64,000 nucleotides of DNA from Gemmatimonadota bacterium (lineage in GTDB: Bacteria; Gemmatimonadota; Gemmatimonadetes; Longimicrobiales; Gaopeijiaceae). Below, one piece after another: positions 44,287 to 53,577 of this stretch (positions are counted from its first letter, which is position 1; every line of letters starts with the position of its first letter). The stretch spans positions 62,001-126,000 of the forward strand of contig SKKN01000016.1 of assembly GCA_007121455.1 (NCBI GenBank), given 5' to 3'. A program made the position numbers and the translations under genes. Below the pieces are notes generated by a model. The model was not told the origin of the DNA. It worked only from the letters and a program-made list of their open reading frames with translations, and did not search any database.

Positions 44287-45311
44287 CCGGGGCGACTCCG
44301 GAGGCGGCCCGAACGACGAGTAGGGGTTCGGTAGGCGAGCCGGAGGTCACTTCAAAGGTCCTTTCACCGGGGTCGCCGCCCTCTCGTCGCTTCGACCTAG
44401 CACGCCACCTTGGGGAGCGCTGGTTTCGGTACGCCACCGGGGCGATGGCCTTGATCGTCGTCGGCCTCGTGCTCCTCGTGCTCCAGCAACTCTGGGTCGG
44501 CTCCCGGCTCGCCTGGAGCGAGTGGGGCCTGTCCTTCATCACCCGGACGGCGTGGAACCCCGTGACTGGGGAGTTCGGGGCACTCCCCTTCATCGTCGGT
44601 ACTCTCCTGACGAGCATGATGGCTCTTGCGATTGCGCTTCCGGTCAGTCTGGGCATCGCCATCCTGCTCACCGAATATGCGCCGCGCCTCCTCCGGGATC
44701 CCCTTATTTTCGTGGTCGAGCTCCTCGCGGCGGTGCCTTCGGTGGTCTATGGGCTCTGGGGGATCTTCGTGCTGGCTCCCCTGATGCAGCAGCGGCTGAT
44801 GCCGGCCATTGCCGCGACGCCACTCGGACGGCTTCCGGTCTTCGGCGAGCCAGGCACGGGCTACACCTTGTTCACCGCCAGCCTGATCCTCGCGATCATG
44901 ATCATCCCCATCATCGCCTCCCTGAGCAGGGAAGCGCTCATCTCCGTGCCGCGCGATCAGAAGGAGGCGGCTCTGGCTCTTGGAGCAACGCGGTGGGAGG
45001 CGACGCGGTTCGCCGTGCTTGCCTCCGCCCGCGCCGGCATCTTCAGCGCCGCCGTTCTCGGTCTCGGCCGGGCTCTAGGAGAGACGATGGCGACGACGAT
45101 GACGATCGGGAACCGAGTCAACCTCACCTTCGACTACTTCGAGTCGGGGTACTCCATGACCGCGATCATCACGAACGAGCTCCGAGAGGCTGCGAGCGAG
45201 ATCCATATTCACTCGCTCGTGGCGATCGGGCTGATCCTTTTTATTCTTTCCTTCGTCCTGAACACGATCGGGCGTCTCATCTTGATGCGCACCCGCATGA
45301 GGGGCGCATGA
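44283..45311 (+). CDS. pstC: Phosphate ABC transporter permease PstC
   Basis: A 342-residue inner-membrane permease with six transmembrane helices beginning near residue 57, after a polar N-terminal tail that is longer than in most PstC proteins. The permease loop is RDQKEAALALGATRWEATRF (the EAA motif), followed by GLGRALGETMA. GTG 44283 is the start, overlapping the pstS stop. It pairs with PstA to form the phosphate channel. Confidence 0.95.
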   Translation: MTGATPEAARTTSRGSVGEPEVTSKVLSPGSPPSRRFDLARHLGERWFRYATGAMALIVVGLVLLVLQQLWVGSRLAWSEWGLSFITRTAWNPVTGEFGALPFIVGTLLTSMMALAIALPVSLGIAILLTEYAPRLLRDPLIFVVELLAAVPSVVYGLWGIFVLAPLMQQRLMPAIAATPLGRLPVFGEPGTGYTLFTASLILAIMIIPIIASLSREALISVPRDQKEAALALGATRWEATRFAVLASARAGIFSAAVLGLGRALGETMATTMTIGNRVNLTFDYFESGYSMTAIITNELREAASEIHIHSLVAIGLILFILSFVLNTIGRLILMRTRMRGA

Positions 45312-46177
45312 CCGGCGTAGGAATGCCCCTGCGCCTTCGGGCACGGCTGTTTCGGGATGCGGTGTTGGTCGCGCTTTGTGTCGTGGCACTCGCCTGTGCC
45401 GTCGTTCCGCTGGTCTGGGTGCTCTGGGACGTGGTCGCCGTCGGCGTGGCGAATCTCTCCCTCGAGTTTCTGACCAGCCTTCCCGCGCCGCCCACGATCG
45501 GTGGCGGCGGCTGGGCGAACGCGATCGTCGGGTCCGTCGTGGTCGTGGGGCTCGCCGCGGCGATCGGTATTCCCGTCGGTGTGGGGACCGGAATCTACAT
45601 GAGCGAGTATGGGGCCAACCCGCTTGGACGGAGCGCCCGCTTCCTCTCCGAAGTGATGGCCGGCCTTCCGTCGATCGTCGCAGGTGTCGTCGCTTACGGA
45701 GTCATCGTCGTCACCATGGGCCAGTTCAGCGCACTCTCCGGCGGGATCGCGCTGAGCCTGCTCTTCATTCCGATCGTTGCAATCACGACGCAGGAAGCCC
45801 TCCAGATGATCCCAAAGGACCAGAGGGAGGCATCCTTCGCGCTCGGGGTGAGCGAAGCCCCCACCACGCTCCGCGTGATCCTCCCCGCCGCGATGGGGAA
45901 CGTGCTCACCGGGGTCATGATTGCTACGGCGAGGGTGGTCGGTGAAACGGCACCGCTCCTCTTTACGGTATTCAACAGCAGATACTGGATGGAGGGGCTC
46001 GACCGGCCGACGGCCACGATTCCCGTCAACATCTATTCCTACGCCATCAGTCCCTTCGAGCACTGGCATGAGCAGGCGTGGACCGGAGCCTTCGTCCTCG
46101 TCACGATGGTGCTCACGCTGAACGTTGCGGCGCGGACGCTCTGGGCGCGCCGTGCCCGTTTCATGGCGGGTCGTTGA
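45308..46177 (+). CDS. pstA: Phosphate ABC transporter permease PstA
   Basis: A 289-residue permease with about six transmembrane helices. Marks of PstA: GGWANAIVGS, IPVGVGTGIYMSEYG, the EAA loop in QMIPKDQREASFALGVSEA and ARVVGETAPLLFT. ATG 45308 overlaps the pstC stop (ATGA). It sits with PstC in the inner membrane and is driven by PstB. Confidence 0.95.
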   Translation: MTGVGMPLRLRARLFRDAVLVALCVVALACAVVPLVWVLWDVVAVGVANLSLEFLTSLPAPPTIGGGGWANAIVGSVVVVGLAAAIGIPVGVGTGIYMSEYGANPLGRSARFLSEVMAGLPSIVAGVVAYGVIVVTMGQFSALSGGIALSLLFIPIVAITTQEALQMIPKDQREASFALGVSEAPTTLRVILPAAMGNVLTGVMIATARVVGETAPLLFTVFNSRYWMEGLDRPTATIPVNIYSYAISPFEHWHEQAWTGAFVLVTMVLTLNVAARTLWARRARFMAGR

Positions 46178-46198
46178 TGGGTCACTCGGGAGGCAGCT

Positions 46199-46957
46199 GT
46201 GGCTGAAAGTATGAGAACCCGTGCCCTCAAAGTCTCATTCGGGAAGAACGAGGCAGTGAGAGGCGTCGACATGGACATTGAGCCCAGGAGCGTCACCGCG
46301 ATCATCGGGCCGAGCGGCTGCGGAAAGACCACGTTCCTTCGGGCGCTCAACCGAATGCACGACCACACCCCGGCCGCTCGCGTGAGCGGTAGCGTATTCC
46401 TGGGTGAAGAGGACATCTACGCGAACGGAATCAATCCGGTGGAGCTTCGCACCCGAGTGGGAATGGTCTTTCAGAGGCCGAACCCGTTCCCCACGATGAG
46501 CATCCGCGGCAACATCACCTTCGCCCCGAAACGGCACGGCCTCGCTCGGGGCCGCGAGCTCGACGAGTTGGTGGAGAGGGTGCTTCGTCAGGCTGCGCTC
46601 TGGGACGAGGTAAAGGACCGTCTCGACCACAGTGCGACGAGCCTGTCCGGGGGGCAGCAGCAGCGTCTCTGCATTGCGCGGGCTCTCGCGGTGCGCCCGG
46701 GGGTCCTGCTCATGGACGAGCCCGCGAGCGCGCTCGACCCCACGGCGACCCAGAAAATCGAAGAACTCATCTACGAGCTGAAGAAGGAGTACACGATCGT
46801 CATCGTGACCCACAACATGCAGCAGGCCGCCCGGGTCTCCGATTACACCGCGTTTTTCTACATCGGCGACCTCGTCGAGTTTGGGGAAACGGATGCGGTC
46901 TTTACCAATCCGAGGGAAGAACAGACCGAGGCCTATATCACGGGGAGATTCGGTTGA
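46199..46957 (+). CDS. pstB: Phosphate ABC transporter ATP-binding protein PstB
   Basis: A 252-residue ATPase. Walker [12 protein letters not shown]-loop in [11 protein letters not shown], signature LSGGQQQR, Walker [13 protein letters not shown] and H-loop VTHNMQQA are all intact. The Walker B tail has Ala where PstB usually has Thr (EPASAL rather than EPTSAL). GTG 46199 follows GGGAGG. It ends in a TTGA overlap with phoU. Confidence 0.95.
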   Translation: MAESMRTRALKVSFGKNEAVRGVDMDIEPRSVTAIIGPSGCGKTTFLRALNRMHDHTPAARVSGSVFLGEEDIYANGINPVELRTRVGMVFQRPNPFPTMSIRGNITFAPKRHGLARGRELDELVERVLRQAALWDEVKDRLDHSATSLSGGQQQRLCIARALAVRPGVLLMDEPASALDPTATQKIEELIYELKKEYTIVIVTHNMQQAARVSDYTAFFYIGDLVEFGETDAVFTNPREEQTEAYITGRFG

Positions 46958-47643
46958 GCGCGATGCGAGAGGCCCGGCACCTTCATGAAGAGCTCGGAGC
47001 GCTCCGGGCCCATCTGCTCCAAATGGGCGGCCTGGCGGAGGATCTGCTCCGAACGTCATTCGAGGCCCTCGTCGAACGGAGCGAAGCAAAAGCCGACTCC
47101 GTGATCCTCGGAGATCGGGAGCTGGACGCGATGGAAATGGAGATGGACGATGCGTGCATCAGCGTGCTTGCACTCCATCAGCCCGTCGCTCGCGACCTTC
47201 GCCTCATTACCATGGCCATGAGGATTTCGAACGACCTTGAGCGGGTGGGGGACCACGCGGTGAACATCGCCGAAACGGTGCAGCATTTCGACGTCGGCCT
47301 TCCATTGAATCGCTTTCCCCAGCTCGAGGAAATGGCCCGCATCACCCGCGAAATGCTCTCCGACTCCCTCGATGCGTTCGTTCGGAGAGACTCGGAGGCG
47401 GCGCGAGCGGTGTGCCGCCGGGACGACCGGGTCGATAACCTCCACGACTCTCTCTTTCGAATCCTGCTCACGCACATGATGGAAGACCCGCGGCGGATCG
47501 GCCCGGCGATGTCTCTCATTCTCGTGAGTCGAAACCTGGAGCGGGTGGCCGATCTCGCCACGAACGTGGGAGAGGACGTCGTATTTCTGGTGGAAGGCCA
47601 CAGCATCAAGCACGGTGCCGAGGGAGGGGGGAGTGTTCCTTGA
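46954..47643 (+). CDS. phoU: Phosphate signalling regulator PhoU
   Basis: A 229-residue all-helical protein with two PhoU repeats. Each has the metal-binding pattern: in the first, [27 protein letters not shown], shown here by its core [13 protein letters not shown]; in the second, [18 protein letters not shown]. PhoU links the Pst transporter to PhoR and keeps the regulon off when phosphate is plentiful. TTG 46954 overlaps the pstB stop and has GGGGAG upstream; ATG 46963 is an alternative. Last gene of the pst operon. Confidence 0.95.
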   Translation: MSAMREARHLHEELGALRAHLLQMGGLAEDLLRTSFEALVERSEAKADSVILGDRELDAMEMEMDDACISVLALHQPVARDLRLITMAMRISNDLERVGDHAVNIAETVQHFDVGLPLNRFPQLEEMARITREMLSDSLDAFVRRDSEAARAVCRRDDRVDNLHDSLFRILLTHMMEDPRRIGPAMSLILVSRNLERVADLATNVGEDVVFLVEGHSIKHGAEGGGSVP

Positions 47644-47747
47644 ATCCGCTATCGCTCCAAGTGGGCGGTACGCCGGCCTCGAGGTTTGTCGATTCGGCCT
47701 GTTGAGCGATACCTTGGGCCCTTTGAAGCTCAACGCCGAGGACCCAG

Positions 47748-48512
47748 ATGATCGACGTGGCCTTCACCTCATCGGAGCAGGAGCCTCGCATCCTTCGTCG
47801 TGTCGCACTCGGCGTCGCGGTGCTGGCGGTGGTCTTCGCACTCCTCGCTGCGCTGTCCGGACTTGGAAGTCGCTGGGGGCTGTGGCACTTCCGGACCGGA
47901 TTCACATTGCTGGAATGGGCGGCCTACGGCGCCATCGCGGTGGCGCTGCTCTCTCTGCCGCTCCTCTGGTTCACCCGTCCAGGGACCGGCCGTGGAGGCT
48001 TTGCGTTTGCGCTTCTGGCCCTGATCATCGCGGCGCCGGTCTTCTTCGTGCCGGGGCAGTGGCGGAGCACGGCAGGCGACGTCCCCCCGATCCATGACAT
48101 CACGACCGACCCCGACGACCCGCCGGAATTCGTGGAGGTCGTGCCCCTTCGGGCGGATGCCCCGAACCCGGTGGAGTATCCGGGTCCCGAGGTCGCGGCA
48201 CAGCAGCGCCAGGCCTATCCCGACATCCGGCCACTGGTTCTCGACCTTTCCCCCGACGAGGCATTCCAACGGGCCCTGAATGCCGTGGGGGAAATGGGAT
48301 GGGAGCTCGTCGGTGTCAACTCCGAAGAAGGCCGGATCGAAGCGACGGACCGGACATTCTGGTTCGGTTTCCGTGACGACGTCGTGATCCGTCTGACGCC
48401 GAGCGGAAGCCGCACGATCGTGGACGTGCGCTCGAAGTCTCGCGTGGGAGGGAGCGACGTGGGAACCAACGCGGAGCGGATTCGGAATTACCTGGAGAGA
48501 TTGACTGGCTGA
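47748..48512 (+). CDS. DUF1499 domain-containing membrane protein
   Basis: A 254-residue protein with three transmembrane helices in residues 15-105, followed by a DUF1499 domain: GDVPPIHDITTDPDDPPEF, then DEAFQRALNAVGEMGWELV and TFWFGFRDDVVIRLTP. The domain is of unknown function and occurs in many photosynthetic and marine bacteria. It stands 105 nt downstream of phoU with its own start. Confidence 0.87.
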   Translation: MIDVAFTSSEQEPRILRRVALGVAVLAVVFALLAALSGLGSRWGLWHFRTGFTLLEWAAYGAIAVALLSLPLLWFTRPGTGRGGFAFALLALIIAAPVFFVPGQWRSTAGDVPPIHDITTDPDDPPEFVEVVPLRADAPNPVEYPGPEVAAQQRQAYPDIRPLVLDLSPDEAFQRALNAVGEMGWELVGVNSEEGRIEATDRTFWFGFRDDVVIRLTPSGSRTIVDVRSKSRVGGSDVGTNAERIRNYLERLTG

Positions 48513-48536
48513 CCCTTCCACACACCCGTCTTGCCC

Positions 48537-49433
48537 ATGCTCACGGAACGTCCCGCAGTCGATCATCCGGAAGGATTCACAGCCCTTGCCCGGCTCCTCG
48601 GCGGCCGGCGGGCGGTGGTGCTCACCGGGGCCGGATGCAGTACGGAATCCGGCATCCCCGATTACCGTGGGCCCGACGGACGTCTACGCGCCCGTCTCCC
48701 GATGCGCTATCAAGAGTTCATGGGTGAGCGGACGGCGCGAGCGCGCTACTGGTCACGGAGCGCAGTGGGGTGGCCGCGGTTTTCGGCGGCTCGTCCGAAC
48801 CGCGCTCACCATGCCCTCGCCGAGCTCGAAGAGCTGGGTACCGTGACGGGAATCATCACGCAGAACGTGGATGGTCTCCATCAGGCTGCGGGAAGCCGGC
48901 GGGTTGTCGAGCTCCATGGATCCCTCGCGGAGGTTCGGTGCATGCAGTGTCGGGAGTTGGAGGATCGGAGGGCGCTTCAGCGGCGACTCGAGGCTACGAA
49001 TCCGGGGCTCGAAGCCCGTGCGGGGAGGATTGCGCCGGATGGAGACGTGGAGCTTCCTCCGCGCACACACGCGTCGTTCGTGGTTCCCACCTGTGTGGCG
49101 TGTGAAGGCGTGCTCAAGCCGGATGTGGTGTTCTTCGGTGAGAACGTGCCCGCCGCGCGAGTGGAGGAGGCGTGGCGGCTCTTCGAGACAGCCGACGTGC
49201 TCCTCGTAGTGGGCTCCTCCCTATCCGTGTTCTCCGGTCGCCGCTTCGTGATCCGAGCTCAGAAGGTGGATCGGCCCGTCGCCATCTTGAACCGGGGGCC
49301 GACCCGCGGCGACGGGGCCGCGGAGGTAAAGGTCGACGGTGCCGCAGGTGAGCTCCTCCCACGCCTGGTCGCGACGCTTCGGAGCACTCCACCGGACCCG
49401 GCGCGTCGCTTCGAGGAGAGTTCGCCGCCCTGA
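48537..49433 (+). CDS. Sir2 family NAD-dependent protein deacylase
   Basis: A 298-residue sirtuin that removes acyl groups from lysine using NAD. NAD-binding [16 protein letters not shown], catalytic His in [18 protein letters not shown] and the zinc ribbon made by CMQC and CVAC are all present. The gap between the two Cys pairs is long, with an insert ([17 protein letters not shown]), as in SIR4/class II-like enzymes. A TTG at 48531 could add two residues; ATG 48537 is preferred. It is cytoplasmic. Confidence 0.92.
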   Translation: MLTERPAVDHPEGFTALARLLGGRRAVVLTGAGCSTESGIPDYRGPDGRLRARLPMRYQEFMGERTARARYWSRSAVGWPRFSAARPNRAHHALAELEELGTVTGIITQNVDGLHQAAGSRRVVELHGSLAEVRCMQCRELEDRRALQRRLEATNPGLEARAGRIAPDGDVELPPRTHASFVVPTCVACEGVLKPDVVFFGENVPAARVEEAWRLFETADVLLVVGSSLSVFSGRRFVIRAQKVDRPVAILNRGPTRGDGAAEVKVDGAAGELLPRLVATLRSTPPDPARRFEESSPP

Positions 49434-49439
49434 GCTCCC

Positions 49440-49901
49440 TCAATCCGCCTGCATGACATATCCCTCGACCTCGAGGACATTGCGGAGGCTCACGCCGAGG
49501 TCGAAGCGCTTCAACGGGCCGACGGGCCGGCTCGAGATCGTCACCTCGCTGCTGTCACCGGTCGTCGCTTTCACCCGGAGAGAGACCTCCGCGGCGACCG
49601 GGAATGAAGTCGTACGCATGCGGAGCTCGTCCGGCCTCGCGTTCTCCTCGAGCACCCCTGCGCGAGGGAGCTGTCGGAGCGCCCACCGGCCTCGTTCCAG
49701 AACGGTTTCCGGGTCGGTCGGGAGATTCAGCACCCTTGTCTGCTCGATCCGGTAATCCTCCGGGGAGGGGGATCCGACCAGCTTCCTGACCTCACGCCTG
49801 TGGAGAGTTCTGACCAGAAGCATGAGGAGAGCGCCGGCGGCCATTCCACCTACGACCCCGCCTGCGATCCAGGCCACGGCTTCTGCCACGGAGAGGTTCA
49901 T
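49440..49901 (-). CDS. Membrane-anchored protein, unknown
   Basis: A 153-residue protein with one N-terminal transmembrane helix (VAWIAGGVVGGMAAGALLMLL) and a cytoplasmic or periplasmic beta domain (TDPETVLERGRWALRQLP, VSLRVKATTGDSSEVTISSR). The layout resembles short DUF1499-like or lipid-transfer domains but I cannot name it. It is the last gene downstream of the copper genes on the minus strand, 64 nt after the barrel-cupredoxin gene, and converges with the sirtuin gene. Confidence 0.6.
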   Translation of the reverse strand: MNLSVAEAVAWIAGGVVGGMAAGALLMLLVRTLHRREVRKLVGSPSPEDYRIEQTRVLNLPTDPETVLERGRWALRQLPRAGVLEENARPDELRMRTTSFPVAAEVSLRVKATTGDSSEVTISSRPVGPLKRFDLGVSLRNVLEVEGYVMQAD

Positions 49902-49965
49902 CGGGGACGACTCCCACGCCGCAGGAGGCCGGCAGGTGGCACCGAGGGGAGTCGGCTCATGGCAC

Positions 49966-51069
49966 TCATGGCTCGACCACGATGACGCCGGTCATGTCGG
50001 GGTGCGGCGTGCAGATGAAGGGAAACTCTCCAGGCTCCCGAAAGACGCGGCTCCAACTCTCACCCTGGTCGATCAGCCCCGAGTCCCAGGATCCGTCCTC
50101 CGCCGTTGCAGTATGAGCAACGGGGTCACGGTTGATCCAGACGACGCGAGATCCGGCGGGCACGACGATCTTCTCCATCCCGAACTGCATCTCCTCCACG
50201 ATCACGACAACGGTATTGCGCTCGAGCTCTGCGAGGAGAGCATCGTGGGGGACTTCGTCGTCCTCGTCCGGGGCTGCAGGTGCAGGCCTGCGGAGGCGAG
50301 AAGGATCGAAGGGCACGGTGAACTCGAAGCCCCAGCGCACCAGACTCGTGCCCATGGATGCGCCTTGCAGGGTCGTCGGACCCGCGTTTGTAGCCTGGAA
50401 AGAAAGCGAGTGGGGCGTGAACGGAATGCGGGTCTGGAGCGCCGCGCTCCAGGCCGTCGATTCGGCGTCGTCGGGGTCGAGGGGGAGCACGGCATCACCG
50501 GCGAGCGCCACATGCGTGGTCAGGGGAAGGTTCAAGCCCGCCGCGACCGCACCTCCGAAGTCCCCAGTGTCGAAGGCGTTCGAGAATCCCCGCACCGCCC
50601 CCGAAAGGCGCAGGCGCCCGAGCCCGGCATGGAGGGACAGCTCTCCATCCACGCTGCCGGCGGTCGTGTTGTAGGCGAGGGTGACCGCTCCGTCGAGGGG
50701 TGAGGCGGCCGGGGCAGGAATGCCGAAGGCGCCCCGGCCGAAGATCTCCCATTCGTTCTGGGAACCGAGCACGAGAACGGAGCTCGACGAGTAATTCCCC
50801 CCGACGAGAAGCCGGTCCCTCGGGGAGAAGGCCGCGAGCAGGGTCGGGACGTTCCCGAGCGCCCGAGTCGGTGCTTCGCCCACATGGAACCGATGGATCG
50901 TGTGGAAGTGCAGGAGTCCCGGTGTCCCGGTCCAACCCCAGGACATATTGGGAGAGCGTTCGAGCACGGACTGGCCCCGGAGATCGGAGGCGGTAAGGAG
51001 CAGCAAGGCGCAAGCGATCCAGGCGCCGCCCCTCACGAGCGGGATCCGTGGCGCGGTTCGAGGGCGCAC
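49966..51069 (-). CDS. Fusion of a DUF5777 barrel with a C-terminal cupredoxin
   Basis: A 367-residue exported protein. After a signal peptide (ending SDLRGQ) residues 35-270 form a DUF5777-like barrel (LLHFHTIHRFHVGEA, FSPRDRLLVGGNYSSSS). Residues 275-367 are a plastocyanin-like domain with a complete copper site: His in VAHTATA, then Cys, His and Met in FICTPHPDMTG. The two parts are usually separate proteins. GTG 51069 starts one base after the stop of the free cupredoxin gene, so they are coupled and both carry a copper site. An electron carrier fixed to the outer membrane is one reading. Confidence 0.8.
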   Translation of the reverse strand: MRPRTAPRIPLVRGGAWIACALLLLTASDLRGQSVLERSPNMSWGWTGTPGLLHFHTIHRFHVGEAPTRALGNVPTLLAAFSPRDRLLVGGNYSSSSVLVLGSQNEWEIFGRGAFGIPAPAASPLDGAVTLAYNTTAGSVDGELSLHAGLGRLRLSGAVRGFSNAFDTGDFGGAVAAGLNLPLTTHVALAGDAVLPLDPDDAESTAWSAALQTRIPFTPHSLSFQATNAGPTTLQGASMGTSLVRWGFEFTVPFDPSRLRRPAPAAPDEDDEVPHDALLAELERNTVVVIVEEMQFGMEKIVVPAGSRVVWINRDPVAHTATAEDGSWDSGLIDQGESWSRVFREPGEFPFICTPHPDMTGVIVVEP

Positions 51070-51070
51070 G

Positions 51071-51445
51071 TCACTGCACCCGGATCACGCCCGTCATTCC
51101 TTGCGCGAGGTGGGGAACGCAGAAGTACTCGAATTCACCTTCGGTCTCGAATGTGTGCTCGAAGGTGTCTCCACCCTGGTTCGTCACCCACTCCTCCCAC
51201 TCTGCGTGGCCGTCGGGCGTCACGGTGTGCGGACGGGGAATGTCGTTCACCCAGCGCACCGTCGTCCCCGGGGAGATGACGACGTCGGCCGGCTCGAAGG
51301 TATCGGAGGAGGTGAGACGGATTTCCGTGACGTCATCGTCGATCGGGGCCGTGGTGCCGTTGTCACACGCCAGCACCGTGACAAGGATCAGCCCTGCAGC
51401 GAGGGAGCGAAGAGAGCAGGCGAGGTGAACGGTCGACCGGATCAT
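51071..51445 (-). CDS. Plastocyanin/azurin-family copper protein (lipoprotein)
   Basis: A 124-residue cupredoxin with a lipobox-like VLAC near residue 27. The type 1 copper ligands are visible: His in PRPHTVTPDGH, then Cys in YFCVPH, the His of that motif and Met in QGMTGVI. It would carry single electrons or copper at the membrane. GGAGG stands eight bases before ATG 51445. It follows the copCD genes after a terminator and is coupled to the fusion gene downstream. Confidence 0.87.
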   Translation of the reverse strand: MIRSTVHLACSLRSLAAGLILVTVLACDNGTTAPIDDDVTEIRLTSSDTFEPADVVISPGTTVRWVNDIPRPHTVTPDGHAEWEEWVTNQGGDTFEHTFETEGEFEYFCVPHLAQGMTGVIRVQ

Positions 51446-51523
51446 CGCATCTTCCTCCTCTGGGATCCATGAACGCATCGTTCCTGCAAGCTTAAAAGGT
51501 GCCGGTCGGTCGAGAAAGATGCC

Positions 51524-51542
51524 ACCTCGGTCGGTCCGAGGT
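51524..51542 (-). terminator. Hairpin after copD
   Basis: ACCTCGG (51524-51530) pairs with CCGAGGT (51536-51542) around TCGGT. On the minus strand it begins 5 nt past the copD stop and is followed by a T-rich run (ATCTTTCTC). It would end the copC-copD transcript before the cupredoxin gene. Confidence 0.6.
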
Positions 51543-51546
51543 CCGG

Positions 51547-52482
51547 TCAGTGGGTGTCGGCCGGCATCGAGGTTCCGGTGAGGAGGGCCGTGAGCAGGAG
51601 GACGATTCCCGCCGCCGCCACTTCCAGGGCGGCTCGTCGTCGCACGGTCCTGACGCCTTTTTCCGTGTCGAGGGTGGGCAGCCCTTGACGCCAGTTCCGG
51701 AAGCCAAGACCCAGGACGAGCCCGGCCGCGGCGATCTTGCCGCTCAACACCCGGCCATAGGAAGATCCCCAGAGGTTCTGCACGCTGCCCAGGTGGATCG
51801 CGGAAAGCACCACGCCCATGAAGACGAGCACCCCGACTGCGACCATCGCGAGCGGCGAGAAGGCCCGGAGTTGCACGGCGAGGAGTGAGGCACGGCGGGG
51901 GGGCGGGCTTCGGAGGAGGAGGATGAGGGCGAGAGTGCCCATCCAGACAGCCGCCGCGAGCAGGTGCGCGGCGTCCATCGCCACGGCAAGAGGCCGGTTG
52001 TAGGGGACGGACATCGCGTGACTCGACAGGGAGAGGGTGAGAACGAGCAACAGCGTCCCCAACCAGATTGTCTTCCAACCCAACGAGAGTCCCCCGGCCT
52101 TCGGGTTGGAAGCGCGTGTCGCCGCCTCCTGTGGCGCGGGCCGCCTCCAGAGCGCAGCGAACGTCACCCCGAGAGCAACCAGTAGGAGGCCCTGCGCGAT
52201 CCAGACGGATCCCCAGAAGGTCTCCCTCACCAGGAACGCGAGGTCTTCGGAAAGCGGAGCGAACGGATCGCGGAAGTCCTGGACCTGCACCGCCAGCCGG
52301 AGCCCCCACACGGGAAGGAGCATGAGCGAGGCAAGGAGGCCCCAGCCCGCCACCTGGGCTTCCAGCTCCCTCGCCTCTGCGACGTGAGGGGCGATCCACG
52401 TTTTCCAGGCCGGCACCCCCCCGAGGAGGAGCACCCCGCTGAAGAGGAGCCACCGCTGGAGGGGCGGCAGGAGGTCGATCAC
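51547..52482 (-). CDS. copD: CopD family copper-transport membrane protein
   Basis: A 311-residue inner-membrane protein with about eight helices. CopD marks: RETFWGSVWIAQ, the SSHAM motif in SLSSHAMSVPYNR, MDAAHLLAAAVWMGTLA and the helix with VGVLVFMGVVLSAIHLGS. CopD takes copper from CopC and moves it to the cytoplasm in known systems. GTG 52482 overlaps the copC stop (GTGA), and a terminator follows its stop. Confidence 0.88.
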   Translation of the reverse strand: MIDLLPPLQRWLLFSGVLLLGGVPAWKTWIAPHVAEARELEAQVAGWGLLASLMLLPVWGLRLAVQVQDFRDPFAPLSEDLAFLVRETFWGSVWIAQGLLLVALGVTFAALWRRPAPQEAATRASNPKAGGLSLGWKTIWLGTLLLVLTLSLSSHAMSVPYNRPLAVAMDAAHLLAAAVWMGTLALILLLRSPPPRRASLLAVQLRAFSPLAMVAVGVLVFMGVVLSAIHLGSVQNLWGSSYGRVLSGKIAAAGLVLGLGFRNWRQGLPTLDTEKGVRTVRRRAALEVAAAGIVLLLTALLTGTSMPADTH

Positions 52483-52916
52483 TCGATCTGGAAGTCGAAC
52501 TCGCCGTTCTGTGCGTGGCCGTCCTGTGCGATCACCCTCCAGTGGACGGTATACGTTCCCGCCGAAAGCGGCGCTTCGGGGGTAATGAAGACCTGAGTCT
52601 CGTCTCCGTCCTCCGGTGCCGCTTCGGTGGTCGGTACGAGTTCACCCCCCGCGTCGGCGAGCCGAACCGAGGACCCTCGCATCTGCGGCGCTTCGGAGAA
52701 CCAGAGACGCACCTCATCCGGTGCCTCCGTCAGGACCGTGTCTGCAGCCGGGAACGTCCCGAGAAGCGTCAAGTGGAGTGCGTCTGCCGCCTCGGCCTCC
52801 GGGGTCCCGGAGAAGGCGACGAGCGCCGGTCCTGCTGCGAGGGCAAGGATGACGGCGGTCATCGGGATCCAACCGATCCCTCCGGAACGACGGGGTTCAG
52901 CTTCGCTGCTTCTCAT
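52479..52916 (-). CDS. copC: CopC family periplasmic copper-binding protein
   Basis: A 145-residue exported protein. The signal peptide ends EAEAADA, and the mature start LHLTLLGTFPAADTVLTEAP has one extra residue before the usual N-terminal copper-binding His, so the exact processing matters for copper binding. DEVRLWFSEAP and QDGHAQNGEFDFQ are conserved CopC motifs; the second His is in DGH. I chose ATG 52916 because GGAGG lies six bases before it; ATG 52931 would span that site. It is coupled to copD. Confidence 0.85.
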   Translation of the reverse strand: MRSSEAEPRRSGGIGWIPMTAVILALAAGPALVAFSGTPEAEAADALHLTLLGTFPAADTVLTEAPDEVRLWFSEAPQMRGSSVRLADAGGELVPTTEAAPEDGDETQVFITPEAPLSAGTYTVHWRVIAQDGHAQNGEFDFQIE

Positions 52917-52948
52917 TCTCTTCCTCCGCATATTCGGGCATCTTTATT

Positions 52949-53485
52949 CTACTCGCCACTCCCCGGTTCCGATCCCGAGTCCGTGATCTCCATGAGCTCG
53001 ACGTCGAAGACGAGAGTGGCGTTGGGGGGAATGACCCCTCCCGCCCCCTCGGGACCGTACGCGAGGTGCGGCGGAATGACGAGGATCCGGTGTCCTCCCG
53101 CCTGCATGCCCTGAAGGCCTTCATCCCAGCCGGGGATCACGACGCCCTGCCCGAGGGGAAAGACGATCGGATCGCCGTTCTCACGGCTGCTGTCGAAGAC
53201 ATTTCCGTCCGGAAGGCTGCCTGTGTAATGGACGGCAACCATGTGCCCCGGCTCGGCGGCAGGCCCTTCACCTGCCTCGAGGTCGCGGTAGAGGAGTCCC
53301 GAAGGCGTTTCCTCGAATTCGTCGAGGTCGACCCCGAGCTCCGGAGCATAGTCGAGGTCTGCGGGATCCGCCGGGGCTCCCGGTGCTGGAGCGTCCATTT
53401 CAGCAGGCTCCGGGCCACCCTCGCCACACGCGGTGAAAAGAAGGGCCGAGAGCATCAGCACGGTCGGAAAGGTTCGTCGTTTCAT
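52949..53485 (-). CDS. FKBP-type peptidyl-prolyl isomerase lipoprotein
   Basis: A 178-residue isomerase with a lipobox FTAC at residue 20, a Pro/Ala/Asp-rich linker and an FKBP domain at about 70-170. Active-site residues are present: VHYTGSLPDGNVFDSS, the VIPGW motif, HLAYG and a C-terminal FDVELMEI. It would speed folding of envelope proteins. It lies 32 nt upstream of copC in the same direction, so it may share the copper operon's message. Confidence 0.9.
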   Translation of the reverse strand: MKRRTFPTVLMLSALLFTACGEGGPEPAEMDAPAPGAPADPADLDYAPELGVDLDEFEETPSGLLYRDLEAGEGPAAEPGHMVAVHYTGSLPDGNVFDSSRENGDPIVFPLGQGVVIPGWDEGLQGMQAGGHRILVIPPHLAYGPEGAGGVIPPNATLVFDVELMEITDSGSEPGSGE

Positions 53486-53577
53486 CCGATCTCCGTCGAA
53501 AAGTTCGGGGCCATCGAGATCCGGCCCGGGGCACGGTCCATGAAAAGGTGAGGCGCGTCTTCGATGTCCACAAGCGC

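Noticed and set aside
46199-46957. PstB with EPAS instead of EPTS in Walker B
   Set aside because: The catalytic Glu and all other ATPase motifs are intact; one small-residue change here is within normal variation.
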